Position numbers and translations under genes: made by a program | Notes under the pieces: model-generated | Told to the model about the DNA's origin: nothing | Databases searched by the model: none | What the model saw: the letters and a program-made list of their open reading frames with translations, nothing else | Source: Streptomyces sp. DI166 | Lineage (GTDB): Bacteria > Actinomycetota > Actinomycetes > Streptomycetales > Streptomycetaceae | DNA: 49,842 nt | Assembly (NCBI RefSeq): GCF_900091315.1 | Contig: NZ_FLSP01000067.1 | Coordinates: 1-49,842 of the forward strand | Direction of reading: 5' to 3' | Part shown: in pieces, positions 1 to 8,244 of the stretch | Layout of the letters: each line of letters starts with the position of its first letter | Numbering within the stretch: position 1 is the stretch's first letter

Positions 1-49
1 GTCCCGCCTTGCCGAGACTCTCGCTCAGGGCGGTTCGGGGGAGGGCGGG

Positions 50-754
50 ATGGCTGTTCAACGTGGACGGAATGCGGCTCGTCGTCGTGGGCGGGCGACA
101 GGAGCGAAGCCGATCGTGCTCGGTGGTGGCGGGCTGCTGATCGTGCTGGTGGTGTTCTGGTCGGAGGTGTGGCCGTACGTCGCCGGGAGCGTGGTCCTCG
201 GCGGTATCGGAGCCGTGGGCTGGTGGCTGTGGCGCACCGACCGGAGGGTGCGTGCCCGGGATCGCCGTTGGCGCCAGGACGAGGCGGTGAAGGCCGGTCG
301 GCGGACCCTGGTCGAGGTGGATGCGATGACGGGCACCGAGTTCGAGGAGTTGGTTGCCGGCTTGTGCCGCAGGGACGGGTGTACGGAGGTCCGGCGGGTG
401 GGTGGTTCGCACGACAACGGTGCCGATGTCGTCGGTCGTCTGCCGGATGGCCGGACGTTTGTGATCCAGTGCAAGCGGTACGCGCCCAGCAGCACCATCG
501 CCAGCCGTGAGCTGCGCGATCTGCTGGGTGCCAAGGTCCACTTCCAGGCCGACGTGGCGGTGTTCGTGACGACCACCAGGTTCAGCCGTCCCTCCGAGAG
601 GTTCGCCGTGGAGCACGGCATTCTCGCCGTGCACCGCGATCACCTCGGCTTGTGGAACAACGGAGCGTCCCTGCTGGCGCTGAGCCGTGTGAACGGTCGC
701 GGTCAGGGGGACTCCCGTCACCGGGCGCGCTGGAAGCAGGCCTACGGGAAGTGA
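50..754 (+). CDS. membrane-anchored Mrr-type restriction endonuclease
   Basis: This 234-residue protein has two N-terminal hydrophobic segments (about residues 21-38 and 42-61), then a basic linker and a C-terminal Mrr_cat domain (about 90-205). The PD-(D/E)XK signature is visible: a Glu pair in FEEL (99-100), GAD (Asp126) and the QCK triad (Gln140, Lys142). Family members cleave foreign, often modified, DNA. The membrane anchor suggests it works at the cell envelope, perhaps on incoming DNA; that is inference. The ATG at 50 follows a GGAGGG ribosome site. It converges on the caspase-helicase gene with 25 bases between stops, so it is a neighbour and not part of that operon. No cognate methyltransferase lies in the window, as is usual for Mrr-type enzymes. 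Confidence 0.85.
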   Translation: MAVQRGRNAARRRGRATGAKPIVLGGGGLLIVLVVFWSEVWPYVAGSVVLGGIGAVGWWLWRTDRRVRARDRRWRQDEAVKAGRRTLVEVDAMTGTEFEELVAGLCRRDGCTEVRRVGGSHDNGADVVGRLPDGRTFVIQCKRYAPSSTIASRELRDLLGAKVHFQADVAVFVTTTRFSRPSERFAVEHGILAVHRDHLGLWNNGASLLALSRVNGRGQGDSRHRARWKQAYGK

Positions 755-779
755 CCGGCGCCCCAAAGCCGTTCAGCGG

Positions 780-3700
780 TCAGTGGGTGCTCGTGTCGTA
801 CAGTCTCCACGCCGGGTACCGCAGGGCGGGACCGCACTCTTCGCCGTTCTCCACGAGCCGACGGCGGTGCAGCATCAGGCGCAGGTGGCGCGCTTCGTCA
901 GCGCCTTCGTCCGGCCCGCGGTCGAGCAGGACGGCCTGTGTACGGTCAGCGTCCTGGGTTCGTACCAGGACATCGACGGGGTGGCCGTGGACACTCTCGC
1001 CGACCGCTGCTGTTGTTCCCGGCTGCGTGGACATGACCTTGTAGAGGCGCTGCAGCAGGTCGTCTCCTGCTAGGGCTTCGATGCGAGACCCGGTCGTGGT
1101 GGCGGCGTTCAGGAGCTCGCCGGCGACACCACCCCATCTGCGCCACAGGTGCATGTCGCCGACCACAATGAGGTGGCTGCGGGCGCGGGTGATGGCGACG
1201 TTCCAGAGGTTGAGCTGGCGGTGGACCCAGCCAATCGCGCTGTCGTGCATGCCTTGACCGGCGACGAGGGAGAAGACCATGACGTCGCGCTCACCGCCCT
1301 GGAAGGTGTGCACGGTGCCCACGCGCACGCGTTGCCGGTCGTATTGCCTCAGTTGCGCGCGGAGTTCGTCGGCTTGAGGCGCGAAAGGGGTTACCACGCC
1401 GATCGTGGCTTCGTCGGGGAGTCCCTCCAGCAGGGCGCGTACAAAACTGTCCACCTGCCGGACCTCGTCGTGGTTCACCCAGGAGCCGCCGTACGGGGGC
1501 CGGGCGGCTCGTCCGGGAACGTGGGACCAGAAGATCGGTGGCTTGCGCAGGGATGGGCGGTCCCGGGTGTCGGTGAGGACCGTCAGCCCTTGGTCGTAGA
1601 AGAGTTCGTTGGACACGGCGGCGATGTCCGGGTGGCAGCGGAAGTGTTCGTCGAGGAGCAGGGTGCCTCCCGCGGAGCGCTCGGCGGCGTGGAATGCGGA
1701 GTGGCGGCGGTGGGCGAGCCGGTTCTTCTCCAGCCAGCCGGAGCGCAGGCCGGCCTTGCGGCGGATCAGAGCTTCGCGTTCGGGGCTGACCTTGACGATG
1801 TGCGGGAGCTGCATGGCATCCCCGATGACCAGGGCCCGCCGCGCCCGGAACAGCAGTGGAAGCACGTGCGGAATGGCGCACTGGCTGGCTTCGTCGATGA
1901 CGACCAGGTCGAACAGGGCGGGACCGAGCGGGAAGCGCCGAGCGGAAAGGCTGGTGACCGCCCAGCCGGGTGCGGCAGGGAGCACTTCACGCATGGCGGC
2001 CCAGTCGGTGCGGTTGCTGTCTCTGGCGCTCAGAAGATCGCGAATGCGCCGTCGGCCGGTCCACGCGTTGCTTCGTACGGTGCTTTCCAGCAGGATGCGC
2101 GAGGCGTTCTGCACGCCCGCTTCAGCAGCGTCGACCTTCGTAGCCAGCGCGGTGTCATCGACACGGGAGACCTGTGCGTATCCGTTGCGCCAGGCCACTT
2201 CCGCAGCAGCGAAGTCGGCCAGAGCGAGGCAGCCTTCTGCCCGGTCCCCTTCGAAGGCCTTGAGACCGATCTTGCTCAGGAAGCGGCCGCGCCGCCAAGT
2301 GCCGAAGAACCGGGCGTGGGCCAGACGCCGCGCCCGGACCTCCACCTGATCAAGGCTACTTACCTGTTCAATGACCGCGTTCAGTTCGGTTACGGACCGG
2401 CCGAGTTGGGCGGCGTGCTCCTCACGCAGCCGGCCGGCTTGAAGCAGGTTCTTCTCGGTCATGGCGACCTGGGCGAGATCCTGCTGGACACGCGCGAAAT
2501 GGCCGCGGGCGATGTCGACGTCCATGGCGGCCGTGGCCACGTTGGGAACGGGTTCCGGCGCGGTGCGCAGGGTGTCCAGGCCTTTGGCCTCGGCTTCGAC
2601 GTAGTTCCCGGTCTTGGCCCTGGCCGAGCCGGTGCGTATGACACTGCCGGGTACGAGCGTGTCGCAACGGCGCCAGACCTCGTCCACCGCCTCGTTGTTG
2701 TTGGAGGCCACGAGAACGGTCTGGTCGCTCGTCACCGCTGTGGCGACGAGGTTGGCCACCAGCTGGCTCTTTCCGGTGCCCGGCGGTCCCGTGGCGACGG
2801 TCAGCCGTTGCGTCATGGCCGAGTGCAGTACGGCGGCTTGGGCCTTGTTGCAGGGCAGTGGTGTGACCAGGCGCGTCGGCTCTGGTTCCGACAGGGTCAG
2901 TGCGCGGCTGCGTTCGGCCGGATCGGGCGAGAGAGCGGCGAGCGCCGTCGCCTGGATGCGGTCCGTCTGCTCCGCGATACCGGCGAAGTCGTCCAGGAGC
3001 TTCTTCGTGTAGGCGGTGTCGGGCAGAGCCGTGAAGAGCACGGCGGCGTTGCGCGCGCCGTCGCCGGGCGTGTGAATGTCGATGTGGTCGGCCAGCTGAT
3101 CGGGCAGGAGTTCCTGGACGCAGGGAATCTCGAACTCCTCCCGGAGGAGCTTGCTCGCTTCCACCGCCATGCGGTCGTGCTGGCCCCGATGCCAGGTCGG
3201 CTGGAAGGTGTCTGCGAACTGGGCGGCCTCCTCGTCACCCAGCCAGTTTCGCGCCAGCTGAGGGTGCGGCTGGACGGGACCGTACGGCTTGAGCCGTACC
3301 CGGCCCTCTTCGGACACGACCTCCACGCGGCGGGTCAGCAAGGGCGCGAACTTCGGGTGCCGCCAGGGGCCGCCTCCTCGTGGCCCGGTCAGGACCACGG
3401 CCGGGTAACCGGCCCACAATTCGGCCTCCTGCTCGACGGCCGACTCGATCAGCGCGTCTGCCTCTGCCGGGACGGGGATGCAGCCGTCGTCATCGACATC
3501 GCCGGAGAGAAGCCGCTCCGTGCCGGAGAGGCAGACGTACGAAGTGTCGTGGTCGCCGACGGACATCAGCGGTGTCTCGGTCTCGTCGGACAGCACGCAC
3601 TCGCGGTAGTAGTCCAGGAGACGGTGCCACGTTGGCTGAGACGAGGCGGATTTGCGAGTAGGGGCCCCGGCCTGCGGTTCGGACGAAGCGGTGGGGCGAC

Positions 3701-4511
3701 GGGTGAGAGGGGTGAGCAGCGGAGCCGCGCCGAACGGGCAGTCGGCGATGACGATACGGTCGTCGACGCCGTGCGCGAACTTGACCGGCACCTGGCGGGC
3801 ACCCTGGGCTCGCATGCGTCGGTTGACGTAGTGGAAGAGGTCCTCCACCGACACGTCGCCCTTGCCGTCCTTGCCCACCCTGCCGGTGCGCAGGGCTTCG
3901 ATGACCTCAGCGGTGAAGGCGGACGGCTGCACCTCGCCGGTACTGGCCGCGTCGGCGTACGAGTCCTCACCGGCCCGTGACGACGACAGCACGTACACGC
4001 CGCGGCTGGTGAGCAGAGGCCGCTCCTGCTCGGCGGACTTCGCTACGGAATCCGGCTGCCGGTCGGAGGTGCGCAGGCCCACGGCGAAGCCGCCGCTGCG
4101 GCAACAGTCGATCAGCACCACCTTCTGCGGGGCCCAGCACTGCTCCAGCTGCTCGTTGACGAACCCCGCGCTCACGCCCGTTTCAGCGATCCGGTCGAAG
4201 TCGGTGTCGGTGGCGATGAAGTGGAACTCCCCGCCGTCCCGCACGAGTCGCGCACCGTGTCCGGACACGTAGACCAGGGCCAGTTCATCTTGCTCGCAGG
4301 CGTCCAGGAACTCGCTGACGGCCTCCTGCATGTCGGCGGCGGTCAAATTCTCCCGGGACGTGACGGAGACGAACCCGCCGATGTTGCGGTGCCTGAGAAC
4401 CTGCTCCATGCCCCAGACGTCGGCCCGTGTGGAGGGCAGCGGAGGGAAGCGGCTGTCGTCGTAGTGCTCAATGCCGATCAGCAGGGCGCGGCGCTTGACG
4501 AGCCGGGTCAC
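780..4511 (-). CDS. caspase-like peptidase fused to SF1 (DNA2/UPF1-like) helicase
   Basis: This 1243-residue protein has at least two clear modules. Residues 5-260 form a caspase-like (peptidase C14) domain with the catalytic His in YVSGHG (His85) and the catalytic Cys in IDCCRSG (Cys137). Residues about 550-1125 form an SF1 helicase with Walker A GPPGTGKS (575-582), Walker B VVIDEASQ (870-877), motif III VIGDAMQLP (895-903), VHTFQGGERD (1067-1076) and NVAITRAR (1104-1111); all ATPase and helicase motifs look intact. The region 265-550 is not recognised. The C-terminal 100 residues weakly resemble the nuclease-like tail of MTES_1575-type helicases, but the expected acidic residue is replaced (VLLDRG), so activity there is doubtful. 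The GTG start overlaps the stop of the upstream EACC1-like gene (GTGA). Likely an NTP-dependent conflict or suicide effector; helicase sensing and caspase killing is inference. Confidence 0.88.
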   Translation of the reverse strand: MTRLVKRRALLIGIEHYDDSRFPPLPSTRADVWGMEQVLRHRNIGGFVSVTSRENLTAADMQEAVSEFLDACEQDELALVYVSGHGARLVRDGGEFHFIATDTDFDRIAETGVSAGFVNEQLEQCWAPQKVVLIDCCRSGGFAVGLRTSDRQPDSVAKSAEQERPLLTSRGVYVLSSSRAGEDSYADAASTGEVQPSAFTAEVIEALRTGRVGKDGKGDVSVEDLFHYVNRRMRAQGARQVPVKFAHGVDDRIVIADCPFGAAPLLTPLTRRPTASSEPQAGAPTRKSASSQPTWHRLLDYYRECVLSDETETPLMSVGDHDTSYVCLSGTERLLSGDVDDDGCIPVPAEADALIESAVEQEAELWAGYPAVVLTGPRGGGPWRHPKFAPLLTRRVEVVSEEGRVRLKPYGPVQPHPQLARNWLGDEEAAQFADTFQPTWHRGQHDRMAVEASKLLREEFEIPCVQELLPDQLADHIDIHTPGDGARNAAVLFTALPDTAYTKKLLDDFAGIAEQTDRIQATALAALSPDPAERSRALTLSEPEPTRLVTPLPCNKAQAAVLHSAMTQRLTVATGPPGTGKSQLVANLVATAVTSDQTVLVASNNNEAVDEVWRRCDTLVPGSVIRTGSARAKTGNYVEAEAKGLDTLRTAPEPVPNVATAAMDVDIARGHFARVQQDLAQVAMTEKNLLQAGRLREEHAAQLGRSVTELNAVIEQVSSLDQVEVRARRLAHARFFGTWRRGRFLSKIGLKAFEGDRAEGCLALADFAAAEVAWRNGYAQVSRVDDTALATKVDAAEAGVQNASRILLESTVRSNAWTGRRRIRDLLSARDSNRTDWAAMREVLPAAPGWAVTSLSARRFPLGPALFDLVVIDEASQCAIPHVLPLLFRARRALVIGDAMQLPHIVKVSPEREALIRRKAGLRSGWLEKNRLAHRRHSAFHAAERSAGGTLLLDEHFRCHPDIAAVSNELFYDQGLTVLTDTRDRPSLRKPPIFWSHVPGRAARPPYGGSWVNHDEVRQVDSFVRALLEGLPDEATIGVVTPFAPQADELRAQLRQYDRQRVRVGTVHTFQGGERDVMVFSLVAGQGMHDSAIGWVHRQLNLWNVAITRARSHLIVVGDMHLWRRWGGVAGELLNAATTTGSRIEALAGDDLLQRLYKVMSTQPGTTAAVGESVHGHPVDVLVRTQDADRTQAVLLDRGPDEGADEARHLRLMLHRRRLVENGEECGPALRYPAWRLYDTSTH

Positions 4512-4924
4512 TCGCCGTCACCTTCCGGTCCGTAGGACGGGGCTTCACCCACCTTGTCCAAAAATTCGCGGACGACTCGCTCCTGAGCAGCGTCCGGGCG
4601 GCCTGTGATAGAGACGGAATGTCCGTCGTAGGTGACCTCGACCTTGCGGTGACGGTCCTTGGCGCACCATTCCTTGATCGCGGTGATCAGGACTTGCGAA
4701 GCGGGCCGGGCGACCGCGGTTGCCGTGGCTGCCCACAGCGCCACCTCGCCGACGCCGACGCCCTTGTGGCCCGGTTGGAGGGCCGCGTCGTCTTCGGTGA
4801 AGCCGGCGACCACGCCCTCTGTTCCGTGCAGGGCCGCAAACAGATCGCGCGTGAGGCGTTCCTGCCGCAGCGCGTCCCCGCCGGCAGCCACCACGAGCTG
4901 CCACCGGCGTCCCCCGTCCTGCAT
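4508..4924 (-). CDS. EACC1-like effector-associated constant component
   Basis: A 138-residue protein with the layout I know from EACC1 (effector-associated constant component 1): an N-terminal strand, a helix (LTRDLFAALHG), a Gly-rich central turn (HKGVGVGEVALWA), an alanine-rich helix ending in IKEWC, and a terminal beta hairpin (VEVTYDGHSVSITG). EACC1 proteins are encoded next to caspase, trypsin-like and other effectors in actinobacterial NTP-dependent conflict systems and are thought to couple or regulate them; the biochemical function is unknown. It is the first gene of a two-gene operon and overlaps the caspase-helicase start by four bases, which implies fixed stoichiometry. The assignment rests on pattern recall, not a search. 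The start is the ATG at 4924. Confidence 0.7.
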   Translation of the reverse strand: MQDGGRRWQLVVAAGGDALRQERLTRDLFAALHGTEGVVAGFTEDDAALQPGHKGVGVGEVALWAATATAVARPASQVLITAIKEWCAKDRHRKVEVTYDGHSVSITGRPDAAQERVVREFLDKVGEAPSYGPEGDGE

Positions 4925-5596
4925 GCACCGCTCCTCGTCATCACGTCATCACGTGGGATGACTTTGGCATGAAGGTGCCCCCGGAAACAGCTCGCCGGGG
5001 ACGCGCAGGGGCACCATTCAGCCAGCCGTGACTTCAGTGTTGCCGACGCGGCGTAACGGGCCCGTCCCAGTCGTCCTGGCGGCTGACAGCTCTCCACCTC
5101 GATCGCAGAGCGTGTGCGGGCGGGTGGAGGAGTACACCACCCGAGTACCGCCCGTTCCGCAGCGACATCGTCGGAGCGTCGATATGGGACAACGTGATTC
5201 CTGCTGTGGCGTGCCGCATTAGCACGGTGTGTTATCGCGTCCTGCTCTTCGGCTGTCTGTTGAGGGCGATTCTGTCGGCCACAGCCAGTAAATACGCACA
5301 GGTGTTCATTTGTGACTCCTCCCGCCTGTGTTTATCGAACAAGGCGCACCCCAGCCCTCATCTCGCCTGAGTGTTAACCGAGTCGACATGAGGCGCTAGT
5401 TGTTGCGTTCGCCGACTGTGCGTTACGCGCGGCCATGCCTTCCGGCGAGGCTCCTCCCTGGAAGAGCAGTGGCTGGTTGGATCCCGTCACCGCGCATTCC
5501 GCGGCGTCCCCGCGTGGTAGAAACCTGAGGCGTTGTTCCCACGCTCTGACCCCTGCCACCCGCCCAGTTGACCTCGGACGTTAGGAGCCCTCGGCT
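4925..5596. other. intergenic gap between EACC1-like and DUF262-AlbA genes
   Basis: A 672-base divergent gap with no gene I can support. It must hold promoters for the EACC1 operon (leftward) and the DUF262 gene (rightward). It contains an 8-base perfect inverted repeat at 4974-4981 and 5008-5015. Short open frames here lack the codon bias of the neighbours. Base composition is more even than in the surrounding genes. Confidence 0.6.
4974..5015. repeat. inverted repeat upstream of EACC1-like operon
   Basis: ggtgcccc at 4974-4981 is perfectly mirrored by ggggcacc at 5008-5015, with a 26-base spacer that itself contains ccgg near each arm. It lies about 50 bases upstream of the EACC1-like start codon, so it could be an operator or a leader hairpin. 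In GC-rich DNA an 8-base match has modest weight. Confidence 0.35.
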
Positions 5597-7873
5597 GTGC
5601 CACCCACTTTGTACCGTGACACCAATTACACGATCAGGCATCTGATCGAGAGCATCGAAGGCGGCCGTATCGGACTCCCCGACATCCAACGCCCGTTCGT
5701 CTGGTCTGCGGCGAAGGCCCGCGATCTCTTCGACTCGATGTACCGGGGCTACCCCATCGGTACGCTGATGTTCTGGGAGACCGGTGCTGAGGTGGGGACG
5801 CGACAGATCGGAACTGAAACAGGCGATCGAACGCCCCAGTTGTTAGTTGTCGATGGGCAGCAGCGGCTCACCGCCCTGTTCGCTGTCCTCACCGGGCGCA
5901 AGATCGTCACTAAGTCTTTCGACGAGATCAACGTTCGTATCGCGTTTCACCCCGAGGACCAGGCGTTCGAGGTCACGGACGCGGCGATCGAGCGTAACCC
6001 TCACTTCATTCCGGACATCACCGCGCTCTGGGTACAAGGCGGTTACAAGCCCACCGTCCGGCAGTTCTTCCACCGACTCGAACAGGCCAGCGGACAGCCG
6101 TTGTCGAACGCTGTCAAGGATGAGCTCGAAGAACGCATCGACAGGGTCCGTGACCTGCACGAGTTCCACTTCCAGGTTGTGGAGTTGGGAGCTTCGGCCG
6201 ACGAGGAGCAGGTGGCGGACATCTTCGTGCGCATCAACTCCGAAGGCGTGAAGCTCAATCAGTCCGACTTCATCCTCACCCTGATGTCAGTGCATTGGGA
6301 GAAGGGGCGCCGCCAGCTCGAAGACTTCAGCCGCAGCGCGGTGATCGCGGGGCTCCCCGGTCCCAGCCCTCGGAATGCCTTTCTGGATCCCAGCCCGGAT
6401 CAACTGCTGCGCGTAGCCGTCGCTGTCGCCTTCCGGCGCGCCCGGCTGCAGCACGTCTACAGCGTCCTGCGAGGTAAGGATCTCGAAACCGGCAAGGTCA
6501 CCGCCGCTCGACGGCAGGAGCAGTTCGATCGGCTCGCCCAAGCACACACGAAGGTCCTGGACCTGACCAGCTGGCACGAGTTCTTCCAGTGCGTCACGGC
6601 GGCCGGCTTCCGCAGCCGCAAGATGATCACCTCCGACAACGCCCTGCTGTACAGCTACACGATCTGGCTGATCGGACGCCATGACTTCGGGCTGACGGCC
6701 GATGAACTCCGTCCCGTGATCGGACGGTGGTTCTTCATGGCGCACACCACTGGCCGGTACTCCAACTCACCTGAGTCGCAGATGGAGTTCGACCTGGGGC
6801 GCATTGGCAGTCTGCCGCCAGGCGACGGCCGCGCCTTCACCGCGGAACTTGACCGGATCATCGCAGCGAACTTCACCGGTGACTACTGGGACATCTCCCT
6901 CCCGAACCGGTTGGACACCTCCTCGTCGCGTTCACCGGTGCTGTTCGCCTACCAGGCGGCGCTCAACATCCTCGACGCCGAAATGCTCTTCGGCGACCAA
7001 CGAATCCGTGATCTGTTGGACCCCTCAGTCAAGCCCGCCAAGGCTGTCGACCGGGACAACCTGTTCCACCGCAAGGTGCTCGCCGGACTCGGTATCACCG
7101 ACCGGCGCCAAGTCAATGCCATCGCCAACATGGCCTACGTGACATGGCCGGCAGATGAGCCGTCCAACACCGACGCACCACAGGACTACTGGCCGAGGAT
7201 CACGGACGCGATGGACCCGGCGGTGCTTGAGCGGCAGGTGCGGTGGCACGCCCTCCCGGTCGGCTGGGAGCAGCTCGACTATCCCACCTTCCTGGAACGG
7301 CGGCGCCAGCTCATCGCCAAGGTCGTGCGGGAAGCGTTCGAAACCCTTACGGGGGAACGTCCCGCGTACATCCCGACCACCCCGGCCGACATGATCGCCG
7401 CCGGCGAGTCCCAGGGCACCGAGTTCAAGGCCAGCGCCCGCTGGAACGTGCACACTCGGCAGGCCGACAAGTCCCTGCGGCACAACATCGTCAAGGCCGT
7501 CTGCGGCTTCCTGAACGGCGAGGGTGGAAACCTGTTTATCGGCGTCGCCGATGACGGGACTGTCCTCGGCATCGAGGACGACCTCACCACTCTGGAGCCG
7601 CAAGCCGGCGTCGACGGGTACGAGCTCTTCGTACGCCAACTCCTCGACAGCAGCCTCTCGACCCCGACGGCGACCACCGTCCGTGTACGCTTCCCCGAAA
7701 TTTCCGGCACGGTCGTCTGCCAGATCAGCGTCGCCGCGGCCGGTAGGCCGGTGTTCGCCAAGCCCGCCAAGGGTGGCAACGGCCTAACCGACTTCTGGGT
7801 CCGGGTCGGCAATGCCACCAAGCAACTCCACGGCGATAACCTCCTGCGCTACCAGGAGGAGCACTGGGGATGA
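5597..7873 (+). CDS. DUF262 (GmrSD-like) / HNH-like / Schlafen AlbA_2 fusion protein
   Basis: This 758-residue protein starts with a DUF262 domain (about 10-250) carrying LPDIQRPFVWS (27-37) and the ParB-like nucleotide-binding motif VVDGQQRLTALFAVL (84-98, with D86-G-Q-Q-R90). A helical middle leads to an HNH/DUF1524-like stretch (about 482-560; DRDNLFHRKVL, then NAIANMAYVTWP). The last 160 residues (599-758) form a Schlafen AlbA_2 domain with ES and EFK at its start and GGNLFIGV (643-650). DUF262 proteins such as GmrS and BrxU use NTP to control DNA cleavage; AlbA_2 is a nucleic-acid-binding or nuclease-linked domain found in defence loci. GTG start with an AGGAG site at about 5583. Leu83 is a TTA codon, so translation may depend on the bldA tRNA. 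Role in phage defence is inferred. Confidence 0.85.
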   Translation: MPPTLYRDTNYTIRHLIESIEGGRIGLPDIQRPFVWSAAKARDLFDSMYRGYPIGTLMFWETGAEVGTRQIGTETGDRTPQLLVVDGQQRLTALFAVLTGRKIVTKSFDEINVRIAFHPEDQAFEVTDAAIERNPHFIPDITALWVQGGYKPTVRQFFHRLEQASGQPLSNAVKDELEERIDRVRDLHEFHFQVVELGASADEEQVADIFVRINSEGVKLNQSDFILTLMSVHWEKGRRQLEDFSRSAVIAGLPGPSPRNAFLDPSPDQLLRVAVAVAFRRARLQHVYSVLRGKDLETGKVTAARRQEQFDRLAQAHTKVLDLTSWHEFFQCVTAAGFRSRKMITSDNALLYSYTIWLIGRHDFGLTADELRPVIGRWFFMAHTTGRYSNSPESQMEFDLGRIGSLPPGDGRAFTAELDRIIAANFTGDYWDISLPNRLDTSSSRSPVLFAYQAALNILDAEMLFGDQRIRDLLDPSVKPAKAVDRDNLFHRKVLAGLGITDRRQVNAIANMAYVTWPADEPSNTDAPQDYWPRITDAMDPAVLERQVRWHALPVGWEQLDYPTFLERRRQLIAKVVREAFETLTGERPAYIPTTPADMIAAGESQGTEFKASARWNVHTRQADKSLRHNIVKAVCGFLNGEGGNLFIGVADDGTVLGIEDDLTTLEPQAGVDGYELFVRQLLDSSLSTPTATTVRVRFPEISGTVVCQISVAAAGRPVFAKPAKGGNGLTDFWVRVGNATKQLHGDNLLRYQEEHWG

Positions 7874-8244
7874 ACGTCCTTATGGCCAGCCCGATCCGCC
7901 TTCCCGGCGTCTTCGGCGTGCTTGAACACACAATGGCCCGCGCTCTGCGGGAGCGGAGCACACGCAGCAGCCGCAGACTGTCGGTCTGGCGCAACTGGAG
8001 CTGACGGACGCAGAAGGGCCGCAGGTGCGCACGCGACCCCAGGAGGCAAGTGGCAGGCGGCTCGTCCTGCCGCACCCCCTCCGGCCCAGGCCGGAGGGGG
8101 TGTCCTGTCTGCGGATAGACCATCTTCGATAGGCTGCGGAGCGCTCCGACTGCCGGAGTTCTACCGCCGCCGCCGAAGATCAGCTCGCGTGAGCCTTCCC
8201 GCGTATCGGACGTGGCCGCGGGCCGTGATCCGAATGGGGTGGGG
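7874..8244. other. intergenic region, no supported gene
   Basis: A 371-base stretch between the DUF262 fusion and the secreted glycoside-hydrolase-like gene. Open frames here have no recognisable domain or consistent codon bias. It holds the strong hairpin at 8073-8102. It may contain the promoter of the next gene. Confidence 0.55.
8073..8102. terminator. strong GC-rich hairpin, possible terminator
   Basis: caccccctccggcc (8073-8086) and ggccggagggggtg (8089-8102) are perfect reverse complements separated by two bases, so a stem of about 12 pairs with a 6-base loop can form. There is no U-tract, which is common for Streptomyces terminators. It lies about 200 bases after the DUF262 gene. Confidence 0.5.

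Noticed and set aside
1149..3980. A 943-codon open frame antisense to the caspase-helicase gene
   Set aside because: It mirrors the codon bias of the opposite strand, has no domain pattern, and the caspase and helicase motifs prove the other strand.
5034..5366. Open stretches in the gap before the DUF262 gene, including one reading PPEYRPFRSDIVGAS
   Set aside because: No start with a ribosome site, no recognised family and no codon-position bias, so I did not call a gene.
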